From positions 1 through 15,330 of the forward strand of contig JBJEFI010000042.1 of assembly GCA_051873875.1 (NCBI GenBank): DNA of 15,330 bases, given 5' to 3'. Positions 1 to 6,550 of the stretch are shown in pieces. Positions within the stretch are counted from its first letter, which is position 1. Each line of letters starts with the position of its first letter. The position numbers and the translations under genes are program-made. Source of the DNA: JBJEFI01 sp051873875. Its GTDB lineage: Bacteria > Bacillota > Bacilli > Bacillales > Bacillaceae_G. The notes beneath the pieces are model-generated. The model saw only the letters and a program-made list of their open reading frames with translations. It did not search any database and was not told the DNA's origin.

Positions 1-27
1 ATTCCAACTGGTCTGGTTTTCTTTTTG
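1..27 (+). terminator. Probable 3' half of an intrinsic terminator
   Basis: CTGGTCTGG followed by TTTTCTTTTT looks like the right arm and T-tract of a rho-independent terminator whose left arm lies mostly outside the window. It would end the transcription unit to the left and isolate the promoters that follow. Only half is visible, so this is an inference. Confidence 0.4.
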
Positions 28-48
28 TATATAAATTAATAAAGAAAG

Positions 49-77
49 TTGCATTGTATTTATATTCATGTTATACT
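49..77 (+). promoter_or_regulatory. Sigma-A-like promoter P1
   Basis: -35 TTGCAT (49-54), 17-bp spacer, -10 TATACT (72-77). It lies just after a probable terminator and upstream of the small gene at 163 and the primase, so it probably starts their transcript. A copy of the ATAAATTAA 9-mer (31-39) lies just upstream of the -35. Confidence 0.6.
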
Positions 78-103
78 AGATAAGTAGGTATATTTTGGGA
101 TAT

Positions 104-132
104 TTGTAACAACATAGCTATATTTCTAATAT
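104..132 (+). promoter_or_regulatory. Possible tandem promoter P2
   Basis: -35 TTGTAA (104-109), exactly 17 bp, then -10 TAATAT (127-132). It is 55 bp downstream of P1 and would give a short leader before the ribosome binding site at 148-154. The same -35 hexamer recurs in the promoter at 10320. Confidence 0.4.
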
Positions 133-162
133 AAAATCTATAATTCTAAAGGAGCTATGAGA

Positions 163-354
163 ATGAATAAAAAAGGCTATTTCTTTGCTTACAATAAGAG
201 GTTAGCTGCTTTTCTGCACATGGACAAAGGAATTGAATACATAACGATTGCTCAAGATCCAAAGAGTAATAAAGTGTTTACCTTATTTAAACTTACAAAG
301 GAGGTAGAGGATGCTTTAGATGAATATAAGAAACTAACTAAGAAAGCAAATTAA
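163..354 (+). CDS. Small DUF5659-like phage protein
   Basis: A 63-aa basic protein starting MNKKGYFFAYNKRLAAFL and containing DPKSNKVFTLFK, then a charged C-terminal helix. The pattern (aromatic N-terminus, F-L near residue 18, PKSxKxFxLF, then a D-E-Y-K helix) matches what I know of DUF5659, a small domain of Firmicutes phages and mobile elements with no established function. I chose the ATG at 163 because AAAGGAG (148-154) lies 8 nt before it but only 2 nt before the in-frame ATG at 157. It is the first gene of the operon that carries the primase, 20 nt upstream of it. Family assignment is from pattern memory, moderate confidence. Confidence 0.75.
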   Translation: MNKKGYFFAYNKRLAAFLHMDKGIEYITIAQDPKSNKVFTLFKLTKEVEDALDEYKKLTKKAN

Positions 355-374
355 ATAATAACAGGAGGAAAACT

Positions 375-1829
375 TTGAATAATAAATTAATCGAAAAAAT
401 TAATCAGCTTTATATAATGACACGCAAACAGTATTTGATACTTAATCCTATTGGTACATATAACACACTGAATACAACCAAGCAAAAAGGAGCTTTCCCA
501 CTTAATGATGGGATTGTAAAGAAGCATATTGAGGGTAAATCTACTCTAGGTGTATTTGCAGGAAAAGAGTTTACTAAATTCATATGTTTTGATGTTGATG
601 TAATTGATCAAAAGAAAGCTAAATGGGTAGTTTATAGATTAATAGAGAATATTAAACTGTTAGGCATACCAGAGGATAAGATATACATATCACTAAGCGG
701 TAACAAAGGTTATCATGTAGAAATATTTTTTTCTAATCCAGTACGTAATAAGCTAGCATTCGACTTTTATCAACTTGTTATGATTAAATCAGGCATGAAT
801 ACAATTGATTATGGTCAAGTTGAGTTCCGGCCAATAGGATTAAATAATGGTGTTAAGATACCATTAGGAATCAATTTTAAAAGTAAAACTAATAACATAT
901 GCTGGTACGTGGATTATCATGGGTTACAACCAATTGAGAGTTACGAATACATATTAAATATAGAACAAATGGACGTTAGCATTCTATATGACATTATGGA
1001 ATGTGAAGAGAATCTATACATAGAAGATCAGGTTATTGAAGTAGAGGAAGAACGGCAGGATATAGAAAGTCAGATTAAGCCATTAGAAATATATAAACAG
1101 AACATAGACGAAAACGAAACAATTGAAGCAATAAAGGATTTATATTTGAATGGTCTGAAAAGTGTAGGGACGAGAAATAATTCACTTTTTAAACTAGCTA
1201 AGTATTTTTATTATATGGGTTTAAATAAAGAAGAATGTAAAGATCATCTAATTGAATGGATGAGTAACCAGGATAAAAGTAAATATACATCAACATGGGA
1301 AACCTGTTTAAAAGAAATCGAACATATACATAATTACATATACGACAATGATGTACGGTTGATTATAAAGAATGAACATATTGAAATCACATATGATGAA
1401 ATGGTACAGATATTAAAATTAAGTAGTAAAAACGAGAAAATATTATCCTATTGTTTATTATTACATAGCAAAAGGTTTTCAAACAAAAACGGCATCTTTT
1501 ATATGAGTTATAACCAAATGGAGATAGCGAGTAATTTAGGTTCCGCAACTGTTAAAAGGCTAATTAAAAAATTAAGCGAAAATAAGACGGTTGAAATGGT
1601 GTCAAATGATCAAAAACAAAAAGGTACATATAAGAAAAAACCGAATAAATATAAATTAAACATACAAAGTAAACAATCGGATAATAAATACATATATAAT
1701 GTCAATAATCTAAACTATAATCAGACATATAAGGATTGTTTAACACATCTATTTGATATGAATACACTTAAGTATAATATGAGTAAACGTGAATATAATT
1801 CTTTATTTAATAGTAATCTACAAATATAA
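375..1829 (+). CDS. Archaeo-eukaryotic primase (AEP/TOTE-type) with C-terminal winged helix
   Basis: A 484-aa protein that probably makes primers for phage or plasmid replication. The AEP domain spans about residues 15-200. Motif I is FDVDV (D73 and D75, metal ligands), motif II is SGNKGYHVE (S108 to H114), and the third conserved block is VEFRP followed by GVKIPLGIN (E150, K161). This layout matches the primase domain annotated as TOTE conflict system AEP, also common in phage replication proteins. Residues about 245-325 form a helical PriCT-like region, and 350-430 read as a winged helix-turn-helix (QMEIASNLGSATVKRLIKKL) for DNA binding. The start is TTG at 375 with AGGAGG (363-368) 6 nt upstream. 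No helicase, nuclease or polymerase gene is next to it, so a full TOTE defence cassette is not supported; a replication role fits better. An ATAAATTAA 9-mer lies in its first codons. Confidence 0.85.
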   Translation: MNNKLIEKINQLYIMTRKQYLILNPIGTYNTLNTTKQKGAFPLNDGIVKKHIEGKSTLGVFAGKEFTKFICFDVDVIDQKKAKWVVYRLIENIKLLGIPEDKIYISLSGNKGYHVEIFFSNPVRNKLAFDFYQLVMIKSGMNTIDYGQVEFRPIGLNNGVKIPLGINFKSKTNNICWYVDYHGLQPIESYEYILNIEQMDVSILYDIMECEENLYIEDQVIEVEEERQDIESQIKPLEIYKQNIDENETIEAIKDLYLNGLKSVGTRNNSLFKLAKYFYYMGLNKEECKDHLIEWMSNQDKSKYTSTWETCLKEIEHIHNYIYDNDVRLIIKNEHIEITYDEMVQILKLSSKNEKILSYCLLLHSKRFSNKNGIFYMSYNQMEIASNLGSATVKRLIKKLSENKTVEMVSNDQKQKGTYKKKPNKYKLNIQSKQSDNKYIYNVNNLNYNQTYKDCLTHLFDMNTLKYNMSKREYNSLFNSNLQI

Positions 1830-1854
1830 ATTTACCTATAAATTAATAATTAAT

Positions 1855-1921
1855 TATGTATTATGTATCAAAACGTGCTTTAGTTAGGTAAAGAGTTAGT
1901 CAGTATGTATTATGTATCAAA
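1855..1921 (+). repeat. 18-bp direct repeat after the primase gene
   Basis: TATGTATTATGTATCAAA occurs at 1855-1872 and again, identical, at 1904-1921, with a 49-bp period. The space between holds TTAGTTAGGTAAAGAGTTAG. The pair lies between the primase gene and the small gene at 1947, next to an ATAAATTAA copy (1838-1846). It could be an operator or a two-unit iteron for the primase's winged helix; neither is proven. Confidence 0.75.
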
Positions 1922-1946
1922 TCAATATTATTATGGAGGTTATAAA

Positions 1947-2183
1947 TTGAATTTTACTACAGAATACATAATAGAAGTGTGGGATAAGGAACATGAGACA
2001 TTTGACCACCTGAGATTCAAATTAAATGAGAAGGGTAAAATGTTCTTATTCATGGATACATATCCAGAAGGTATACAGTTTTATGAGTTCCGCAAGATTA
2101 AAACAAGGAAGCAATTAATTGAATGTGCGGATTATATATTTAATCAATGGTCAGAAAGATATCATAGAGTGGTAAGAAATTAA
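1947..2183 (+). CDS. Hypothetical protein, 78 aa
   Basis: I do not recognise this protein. It starts MNFTTEYIIEVWDKEHETF and ends in an aromatic, basic helix (CADYIFNQWSERYHRVVRN). I chose TTG at 1947 because GGAGG (1935-1939) lies 7 nt before it; the longer reading from ATG 1905 would start inside the 18-bp direct repeat without a ribosome binding site. It is soluble, with no signal peptide or membrane segment. It follows the primase and may share its transcript. The stop codon runs into the ATAAATTAA 9-mer at 2183. Confidence 0.7.
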   Translation: MNFTTEYIIEVWDKEHETFDHLRFKLNEKGKMFLFMDTYPEGIQFYEFRKIKTRKQLIECADYIFNQWSERYHRVVRN

Positions 2184-2211
2184 TAAATTAAACCAAAAGG
2201 GGAGCTAAACA

Positions 2212-2412
2212 ATGAACAAAAACTGGTGTGTAGAATGTTGGGGAGATACAGGTCAAACAGAATTATTTTTCACTAAGAAGGAAGCTATGCAATATTTCAA
2301 GTCAATTAGAAAAGGTTTAGATAAACTAAAATACACATTCACCAAAGATACAATTACAAATATTGCTGATCCAGACGATTATATAATTATTACTAACTTG
2401 AATGAGCTATAA
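2212..2412 (+). CDS. Hypothetical protein, 66 aa
   Basis: Starts MNKNWCVECWGDTGQTELFF followed by TKKEAMQYFKSIRKG. The order beta strand, turn, strand, then a helix that begins at a T/S-K-K/E-E-A motif is common in tiny phage proteins, but I cannot name a family. GGGGAG lies 7-8 nt upstream of the ATG, and an ATAAATTAA 9-mer sits 20 nt upstream. The last gene before the terminator at 2411-2440, so probably the end of the primase transcription unit. Confidence 0.7.
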   Translation: MNKNWCVECWGDTGQTELFFTKKEAMQYFKSIRKGLDKLKYTFTKDTITNIADPDDYIIITNLNEL

Positions 2413-2440
2413 GGCAGCCTCAAAGGTTGCTTTTCTTTTT
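2411..2440 (+). terminator. Intrinsic terminator
   Basis: GCAGCCT (2414-2420), loop CAA, AGGTTGC (2424-2430, one G-U pair), then TTTTCTTTTT. It overlaps the stop of the gene at 2212 and ends the primase unit. The in-frame extension of the next gene back to 2402 would run through this hairpin, which argues against it. Confidence 0.85.
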
Positions 2441-2500
2441 GCATATTCCAGCACTCACTATCATAAACTATATCATTACATCAAAAGGGAGTGCTGTCAC

Positions 2501-2683
2501 ATGAATAAATTAACGTGGATGCAAAAATTAATGTTAGCTGATAATGGTAAATTGGATTATAACGAATTGTTAGATTTTAATGCATTTGTCCAGGATCAAA
2601 AAGAAAAAGGTATAACTGACCCTGATACTATCCATATGAACTTAGTATTTGAAATGAGTATGAGAGATGCAATGGGGAAATAA
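2501..2683 (+). CDS. Hypothetical protein, 60 aa
   Basis: Begins MNKLTWMQKLMLADNGKLDY; a small acidic, helical protein with no membrane segment or recognisable motif. The ATG at 2501 has AAGGGAG (2485-2491) 9 nt before it, while the longer frame opened at 2402 crosses the terminator and has no ribosome binding site. The gene stands alone between that terminator and the promoter at 2713; I see no convincing promoter in the 60 bp before it, so it may depend on read-through. Confidence 0.65.
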   Translation: MNKLTWMQKLMLADNGKLDYNELLDFNAFVQDQKEKGITDPDTIHMNLVFEMSMRDAMGK

Positions 2684-2712
2684 ACTTTAGATGATAAATT
2701 AATTAAAAATAA

Positions 2713-2742
2713 TAGACATATACAATTAACCTATGGTATACT
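2713..2742 (+). promoter_or_regulatory. Sigma-A-like promoter
   Basis: -35 TAGACA (2713-2718), 18-bp spacer, -10 TATACT (2737-2742), each matching consensus at five of six positions. It drives the gene at 2783. The 25 bp just before it (ATAAATTAA at 2694, then TTAAAAATAATAGACATATA) resembles the middle of the 49-bp element at 14527. Confidence 0.6.
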
Positions 2743-2782
2743 TAACTTAACAAATTAAGGAAATAAAAGGAGCGGATATAAA

Positions 2783-2995
2783 ATGGATAAGGTAAAAGTC
2801 AAAGAAGGTTTGATATGCTTCAAAACTTTATCAGATGGCACAAATGGACGCTTTGATAGTAGAGGTAAATCAACAATGTATGTACAATTAGAGGATCATT
2901 TAGGAGTATTCTACAGTGAAAAGCTAACTGGTAACGTTGCGGAAATGAACAAAGCGCTTGAAAAATTTGAAATTGAATTAGTGTTTGTAGCATAG
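2783..2995 (+). CDS. Hypothetical protein, 70 aa
   Basis: Starts MDKVKVKEGLICFKTLSDGT and ends FEIELVFVA. The alternating hydrophobic pattern suggests a small mostly-beta fold with one helix (VAEMNKALEKF). No family recognised. AAAGGAG lies about 9 nt before the ATG. First gene behind the promoter at 2713. A weak A/T stem-loop (3007-3026) and an ATAAATTAA copy (3040) separate it from the next gene. Confidence 0.7.
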   Translation: MDKVKVKEGLICFKTLSDGTNGRFDSRGKSTMYVQLEDHLGVFYSEKLTGNVAEMNKALEKFEIELVFVA

Positions 2996-3062
2996 TAGCA
3001 TAACACGATAAAAGGCATCTTTCATTCGGATTTAAAATAATAAATTAAAAGGGGTTTTTAAA

Positions 3063-3437
3063 ATGAAAGCAAATATATTTGTAAAAATTGAGATATCTAA
3101 GTCTTCCGGCTATATATGGATTGATAAAATGTTCCATGAATCTGATATAGAATCAGAATATGAAGATATGATTGACGCAGCTAAAAAATTCGGGCAAACT
3201 AAATGGGAAACTATAGAAGGTTTTAAACTGTCTTACTTACACGTAAATGTAGAATTTGATGGACGAAAAAAAGGCATTGGGACAGATGATGTTTTAAAGT
3301 CTATTGCAAATGAAGGTCTAGCGGAAAAAGTCGGATCAACTATGCTTGGAGATTTTTACAAGCCAACTGAAAAATTAGAAATTATGTTAAGTGAGCAATT
3401 GACAAAAAGAAAAATAATGGCAGGTTTAGTTGCCTGA
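3063..3437 (+). CDS. Hypothetical protein, 124 aa
   Basis: Begins MKANIFVKIEISKSSGYIWI and has a central segment with FKLSYLHVNVEFDGRKKGIG, with acidic and basic helices on both sides. I recognise no family; no membrane segment. A purine-rich AAAAGGGG lies just upstream (3049-3056) with ATAAATTAA (3040-3048) before it. Its TGA stop overlaps the weak hairpin at 3437-3454. It is the last gene before the TnpB element, and it ends before any plausible insertion point, so it appears intact. Confidence 0.7.
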   Translation: MKANIFVKIEISKSSGYIWIDKMFHESDIESEYEDMIDAAKKFGQTKWETIEGFKLSYLHVNVEFDGRKKGIGTDDVLKSIANEGLAEKVGSTMLGDFYKPTEKLEIMLSEQLTKRKIMAGLVA

Positions 3438-3454
3438 TAAAATACGCATTTTAT
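3437..3454 (+). other. A/T-rich stem-loop overlapping a stop codon
   Basis: ATAAAAT, loop ACGC, ATTTTAT: a perfect 7-bp inverted repeat overlapping the TGA at 3435-3437. No T-tract or GC content, so it is not a classic terminator. Similar hairpins occur at 3007, 8470, 12811, 13466 and 14499, several just before an ATAAATTAA copy (here 3457-3465). Confidence 0.55.
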
Positions 3455-3465
3455 TTATAAATTAA

Positions 3466-4758
3466 ACTGGTAAATGTCAACTGTATGGTTCAATTAAAGG
3501 GAGGTGAAAACCATGAAACGATATAAAGCCTACAAATACCGAATTTATCCTAACAAAGAACAGAAAATACTAATTAACAAAACTATTGGATGTTCCCGCT
3601 ATGTATTTAACCACTTTCTAAATGAGAGTAAAAAATACTATGAAGAGACAAAGAAAGTACTAAATTTTAATCAATATTGTAAAATGCTTACTCAATTGAA
3701 GAAAGAGGAGAATACTAAATGGTTGAAGGAAGTGGATTCAACTTCTCTTCAAGCTACTCTTAAAAACTTAGAAAGTGCTTATAAAAATTTCTTTAAAGGG
3801 AATGGAAAATATCCTAAATTCAAAAGTAAGAAGAACAAAGTGCAAAGTTATAATTCTAAAAATAATAAAACAACTATCCGTATTCAAGATGGAAAGTTAG
3901 TCTTACCTAAACTAGGGAAAGTGAAGATCACTCTAAGCAAAAAAATGGCAGGCAGGGTATTAAACTGTACTGTTACCAAAAAGGCTAGTGACAAATATTT
4001 TGTCGTTATATTATGTGAGGAGGATATTCAGTACTTACCTAAGGTTAATAGTTCAGTAGGAATTGACTTAGGGCTAAAAGAGTTTGCTATTCTATCCAAT
4101 GAGACCGTGTATGATAACCCTAAATTCTTCCGTAAGTTAGAAAAGAAATTAGCACAAGAGCAACGTAAACTGTCAAGAAAGAAACATGGTAGTACCAACT
4201 ACGAAAAACAGCGTATAAAAGTAGCTAAAGTACATGAGAAAATAACCAACGCTAAAGATGACTATCTTCAAAAAATTAGTACGGAAATTGTCAAAAACCA
4301 CGACATAATTTGTATTGAGGACTTGAATGTGTCTAACATGCTTAAAAACCATAAACTAGCTAAAGGTATTAGTGAAGTTTCATGGAGTAAATTTAGAAAT
4401 ATGCTCACATATAAGTGCGAGTGGTATGGAAAGGAATTGGTCGTGATTGGGAAGTGTTTCCCTTCTTCTCAATTATGTTACGAGTGTGGATACCAATATA
4501 AAGGAACAAAAGACCTAAAAGTTAGGGAGTGGACTTGTTCAAATTGTGGAGATAGCCATGACAGAGACTTAAATGCATCTAAAAATATACTAAAAGAAGG
4601 ATTAAGAATCTTACATGAAGAGGACATGAAACATGCTGGTTAAACCCTTCTTAACCGCAGGAATTGCGGGGATAGCCTGATAAATATAAGTGGCTAGTAA
4701 AAGCACTTAATTCTCAGGAATCCTCCACTTCAAGCCATATTAAGTGGAGGTAGTTCAA
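3466..4758 (+). mobile_element. TnpB-only IS200/IS605-family element
   Basis: The element contains an intact tnpB, no tnpA, and a right end with hairpin CCTCCACTT (4722-4730) / AAGTGGAGG (4742-4750) followed by TAGTTCAA, ending about 4758. A subterminal hairpin followed by a short TCAA-type cleavage site is the normal right end of this family. The left end is not defined: it should lie after the native ATAAATTAA at 3457-3465 and before tnpB at 3513, so the left start given here is only the outer limit. Lacking tnpA, it would need a transposase in trans to move. Confidence 0.7.
3513..4643 (+). CDS. tnpB: TnpB, RNA-guided RuvC endonuclease of IS200/IS605 family
   Basis: A 376-aa protein with the TnpB layout: an N-terminal helix-turn-helix-like region opening RYKAYKYRIYPNKEQ, a beta/wedge middle, and a split RuvC nuclease. 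RuvC-I is VGIDLGLKEFA (D185), RuvC-II is IICIEDLNVSNM (E269) and RuvC-III is DRDLNASKNIL (D352), so all three catalytic acids are present. A zinc ribbon lies between II and III (C322, C325, C342, C345). TnpB uses an omega-RNA from the element's right end to cut DNA matching the guide next to a TAM, which favours retention of the element. The start is ATG 3513, 8 nt after GGGAGG; GTG at 3504 lies within that ribosome binding site. The length is normal for the family. No tnpA is adjacent. Confidence 0.92.
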   Translation: MKRYKAYKYRIYPNKEQKILINKTIGCSRYVFNHFLNESKKYYEETKKVLNFNQYCKMLTQLKKEENTKWLKEVDSTSLQATLKNLESAYKNFFKGNGKYPKFKSKKNKVQSYNSKNNKTTIRIQDGKLVLPKLGKVKITLSKKMAGRVLNCTVTKKASDKYFVVILCEEDIQYLPKVNSSVGIDLGLKEFAILSNETVYDNPKFFRKLEKKLAQEQRKLSRKKHGSTNYEKQRIKVAKVHEKITNAKDDYLQKISTEIVKNHDIICIEDLNVSNMLKNHKLAKGISEVSWSKFRNMLTYKCEWYGKELVVIGKCFPSSQLCYECGYQYKGTKDLKVREWTCSNCGDSHDRDLNASKNILKEGLRILHEEDMKHAG

Positions 4759-4775
4759 AAGCTTATATATAGCAA
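4560..4775 (+). ncRNA. Probable omega-RNA (reRNA) of TnpB
   Basis: In this family the guide RNA comes from the 3' end of tnpB through the right end, with the guide read from flanking DNA. The scaffold here would include the C-rich/G-rich segment after the stop (CCGCAGGAATTGCGGGG, about 4653-4669) and the terminal hairpin 4722-4750. The guide would begin at 4759 with AAGCTTATATATAGCA. The 5' end given is approximate; processing cannot be seen from sequence. Confidence 0.55.
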
Positions 4776-4899
4776 TGGTCACACTTCAATAACAAAGGGT
4801 AACATAAGCCTTATGGAAGCTCAAGGATACTATACAGGGAATGAGTATAATGTAGGCAGCGAGACATTGGTTTGTGTGAAGGTTGAGGAAGTTAAATAA
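4759..4899 (+). pseudogene. 3' remnant of a gene at the right flank of the TnpB element
   Basis: Directly after the element's TTCAA end, a frame stays open for 46 codons to TAA at 4897-4899: it begins KLIYSNGHTSITKGNISLME and ends in CVKVEEVK. It has no start codon with a ribosome binding site; the internal ATG at 4813 lacks one. This is probably the 3' part of a small gene cut by the insertion. I could not find a matching 5' part left of tnpB: only about 45 nt separate the native intergenic motif at 3457-3465 from the tnpB start, so some sequence was probably also lost. No family recognised. Confidence 0.5.
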
Positions 4900-4924
4900 T
4901 AAATTAAACAAAAATAACTAGATA

Positions 4925-4948
4925 TACCTAATGATTATGTGGTAAAAT
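4925..4948 (+). promoter_or_regulatory. Possible extended -10 promoter
   Basis: TGG TAAAAT (TAAAAT at 4943-4948, with TG one base before it) is an extended -10 element, with a weak -35 near TAGATA (4919-4924). The string TGTGGTAAAATT is shared exactly with the promoter at 6903-6931. It would serve the operon that starts at 4999. Confidence 0.45.
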
Positions 4949-4998
4949 TAAGTATAAGCTAAAAGAATCCAAATTAATTTTAAAGGAGATTATCAATT

Positions 4999-5184
4999 AT
5001 GAAAAACGTAAAACAAAGAACACTAGGAAAAATGGAGCAATTATTAAACCACTATCAATACTTATATGATCACACTAACCATAGTAAGAAGAAGGCAAGG
5101 CATTTACAAAAAGTAAAGATTATGGAGAAATCAATCATTGAAACTAGAGAACACGAAGGTCATTTCTGGGAATATTTAATCTGA
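4999..5184 (+). CDS. Hypothetical basic protein, 61 aa
   Basis: Begins MKNVKQRTLGKMEQLLNHYQ; rich in K, H and R through HTNHSKKKARHLQKVK, and probably an alpha-helical hairpin. Basic charge is compatible with nucleic acid or host-protein binding, but nothing specific is seen. AAAGGAG lies about 10 nt before the ATG. First gene of the run to 6763, behind the promoter at 4925-4948. Confidence 0.7.
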   Translation: MKNVKQRTLGKMEQLLNHYQYLYDHTNHSKKKARHLQKVKIMEKSIIETREHEGHFWEYLI

Positions 5185-5218
5185 ATAGATGTTAAATCTT
5201 ATGAAAGGAGGCTAGAAA

Positions 5219-5446
5219 GTGTATAAATTTCAAAGGATAGCTTCAGGTGGAGTATACTTCGTAGAACACTTGTATATTGAAGACAGATATATAGGTTTAT
5301 TTGGACAAGATGACGATGGTTTATATGTTAAGTCTAATCACATATTAACCCTTAATGAAATCAATTTATTAATCGCCCAACTTACAATGGCGAATCCGAG
5401 TTTACTTGATAAACCCGTAAAGTTTTTACAATTCAAAAGTAAATAA
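5219..5446 (+). CDS. Hypothetical protein, 75 aa
   Basis: Begins MYKFQRIASGGVYFVEHLYI; beta-rich first half, then a helix (TLNEINLLIAQLTMAN). The GTG start at 5219 is supported by a strong AAAGGAGG (5204-5211) 7 nt before it. No family recognised. It lies 34 nt after the gene at 4999 and 17 nt before the next gene, so it is part of the same operon. Confidence 0.7.
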   Translation: MYKFQRIASGGVYFVEHLYIEDRYIGLFGQDDDGLYVKSNHILTLNEINLLIAQLTMANPSLLDKPVKFLQFKSK

Positions 5447-5463
5447 AAAAAGGGAGGAACATT

Positions 5464-5619
5464 ATGGTACACATTGTACATGTTAGACAAGGTGAAACAT
5501 TTCAATTAGCAGGTGTTTTTGCAGAACTTAAAGATGCATATGGTTATTTAACAAATAATAAATTAATTGGCACTGTAAACTCTATGGAGATTATTGTAAA
5601 ATCTCGGAAAGGCTGCTGA
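5464..5619 (+). CDS. Small protein, paralogue of the 9291 gene
   Basis: A 51-aa protein starting MVHIVHVRQGETFQLAGVFA, then DAYGYLTNNKLIGTVN. It matches the product of 9291-9452 over nearly its whole length (shared AGVFA, YGYL, GTVN blocks). The predicted order is beta hairpin, G-V-F, a helix starting at a K-D/E-A/V motif, then a final strand, a shape seen in many tiny phage proteins such as DUF7336-like ones. GGGAGG (5452-5457) lies 6 nt before the ATG. It contains an ATAAATTAA copy (5558) inside codons for N-K-L-I, which the paralogue lacks. Function unknown. Confidence 0.7.
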   Translation: MVHIVHVRQGETFQLAGVFAELKDAYGYLTNNKLIGTVNSMEIIVKSRKGC

Positions 5620-5623
5620 TATC

Positions 5624-5806
5624 GTGCATCCACAACACATTATAAAAAAGAAAAATCTTAAAGAAATCCTAAGATTAAATTTATTGTTACATAAAACAAC
5701 AGATAAAGAAGAAATTAAAGCTATTGATACTCAAATTAAGATGTGTAAGATATTGGATTGGAAGGATTATAAATCAGTGTACAAAACAACAACGGGGGCT
5801 GAGTAA
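5624..5806 (+). CDS. Hypothetical helical protein, 60 aa
   Basis: Begins MHPQHIIKKKNLKEILRLNL; basic N-terminus and a helical pattern throughout. GTG start at 5624, only 4 nt after the previous stop; the Shine-Dalgarno candidate GGAAAGG (5606-5612) is 11 nt away and lies inside the upstream gene, so translation is probably coupled. Its TAA abuts the ATG of the next gene. No family recognised. Confidence 0.6.
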   Translation: MHPQHIIKKKNLKEILRLNLLLHKTTDKEEIKAIDTQIKMCKILDWKDYKSVYKTTTGAE

Positions 5807-5998
5807 ATGGAATATCTTGATAAGAGTGTATCGTTTACTGATAGGGACATTGAAGATTTCCTGAATAAGAACAAAAGTAATATCACTAAGTTTGAAGCTA
5901 TAGACAACTACTATTTAAAGATACACTTAAATGATGGTACGTACATAAATCTTGAACCAGAATATGGTGGCATATATTTCTTTCATAGGTCAAAATAA
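5807..5998 (+). CDS. Hypothetical protein, 63 aa
   Basis: Begins MEYLDKSVSFTDRDIEDFLN, then alternating strands through YYLKIHLNDGTYINLEPEYG. It reads as a helix followed by a small beta sheet. The ATG directly follows the stop of the previous gene with GGGGG upstream, indicating translational coupling. No family recognised. Confidence 0.65.
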   Translation: MEYLDKSVSFTDRDIEDFLNKNKSNITKFEAIDNYYLKIHLNDGTYINLEPEYGGIYFFHRSK

Positions 5999-6065
5999 AA
6001 TGTTAATTAAGGATAGTTAGAATAGATATTAATCAATAATTAAATAAAAAGGATAAGGAGGGTTA

Positions 6066-6260
6066 ATGATCAAGAATCCAAACATTCTTCACATGATAGG
6101 GTTGATAAGTTTAGGAATAGTAGTTATATCAATCTTCACCTTAATAGCAGGCTTAGTTTTGGGAATAGTATATGTTTTACCTGTTCTTGTCTTCAAGATA
6201 AATATAACAGTTTTAACCGTCTCTTTGATAACAATGTTAATGGCGACAGAAATAGAGTGA
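6066..6260 (+). CDS. Small membrane protein, 64 aa
   Basis: Starts MIKNPNILHMIGLISLGIVV. Two hydrophobic segments, about residues 10-32 and 34-58, fill most of the protein and leave a short basic head and an acidic tail, so it is a two-helix membrane hairpin or one long re-entrant segment. AAGGAGG (6055-6061) lies 4 nt before the ATG, which is short but strong. One of several membrane miniproteins in this region; the role is unknown (holin-like features alone are not enough to call it one). Confidence 0.65.
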   Translation: MIKNPNILHMIGLISLGIVVISIFTLIAGLVLGIVYVLPVLVFKINITVLTVSLITMLMATEIE

Positions 6261-6310
6261 TTGGATTTATTATACTATAATAAATTAAATAAAATTAGGA
6301 GTTGAAATAA

Positions 6311-6538
6311 ATGGAACAACCAAAAGGAAGATACAAGGTTATTTATAAGAATCCTAGAGATGCTGATCAAAGACAAAATGGTGCATTTGAAAATAAATTA
6401 CATACGTTTGAAGGGGAAATAGAAAATTACGTAAAAACTAATAATGGGACATGTGCATTTAGAAATGAAAATGGCAATCTTTTGTTAGTTAAGTTTGCGG
6501 ATATTGTACAAATGTCACTCTTAGATATTGTTAAATAA
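6311..6538 (+). CDS. Hypothetical protein, 75 aa
   Basis: Begins MEQPKGRYKVIYKNPRDADQ and continues with strands through FEGEIENYVKTNNGTCAFRN and LLLVKFADIVQMS. This looks like a small beta barrel of the OB/SH3 type, but no family is recognised. AATTAGGAG precedes it and an ATAAATTAA copy (6280-6288) sits 22 nt upstream. It is followed after 12 nt by the next gene. Confidence 0.7.
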   Translation: MEQPKGRYKVIYKNPRDADQRQNGAFENKLHTFEGEIENYVKTNNGTCAFRNENGNLLLVKFADIVQMSLLDIVK

Positions 6539-6550
6539 AAAGGAGGAATT

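Noticed and set aside
375..1829. TOTE-type defence system built on the primase
   Set aside because: The neighbouring genes are tiny unknown proteins; no helicase, nuclease or other TOTE partner is in the window.
1905..1946. ATG 1905 as the start of the small gene after the primase
   Set aside because: It sits inside the 18-bp direct repeat without a Shine-Dalgarno; TTG 1947 has GGAGG at the right distance.
2402..2500. N-terminal extension of the 2501 gene back to 2402
   Set aside because: It would translate through the terminator hairpin at 2411-2440 and has no ribosome binding site.
3418..3433. GGCA / TGCC inverted repeat as a terminator
   Set aside because: Only four pairs, inside coding sequence, and no T-tract follows.
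6066..6260. Holin call for the hydrophobic 64-aa protein
   Set aside because: Two hydrophobic segments alone are not diagnostic and no endolysin gene is nearby.
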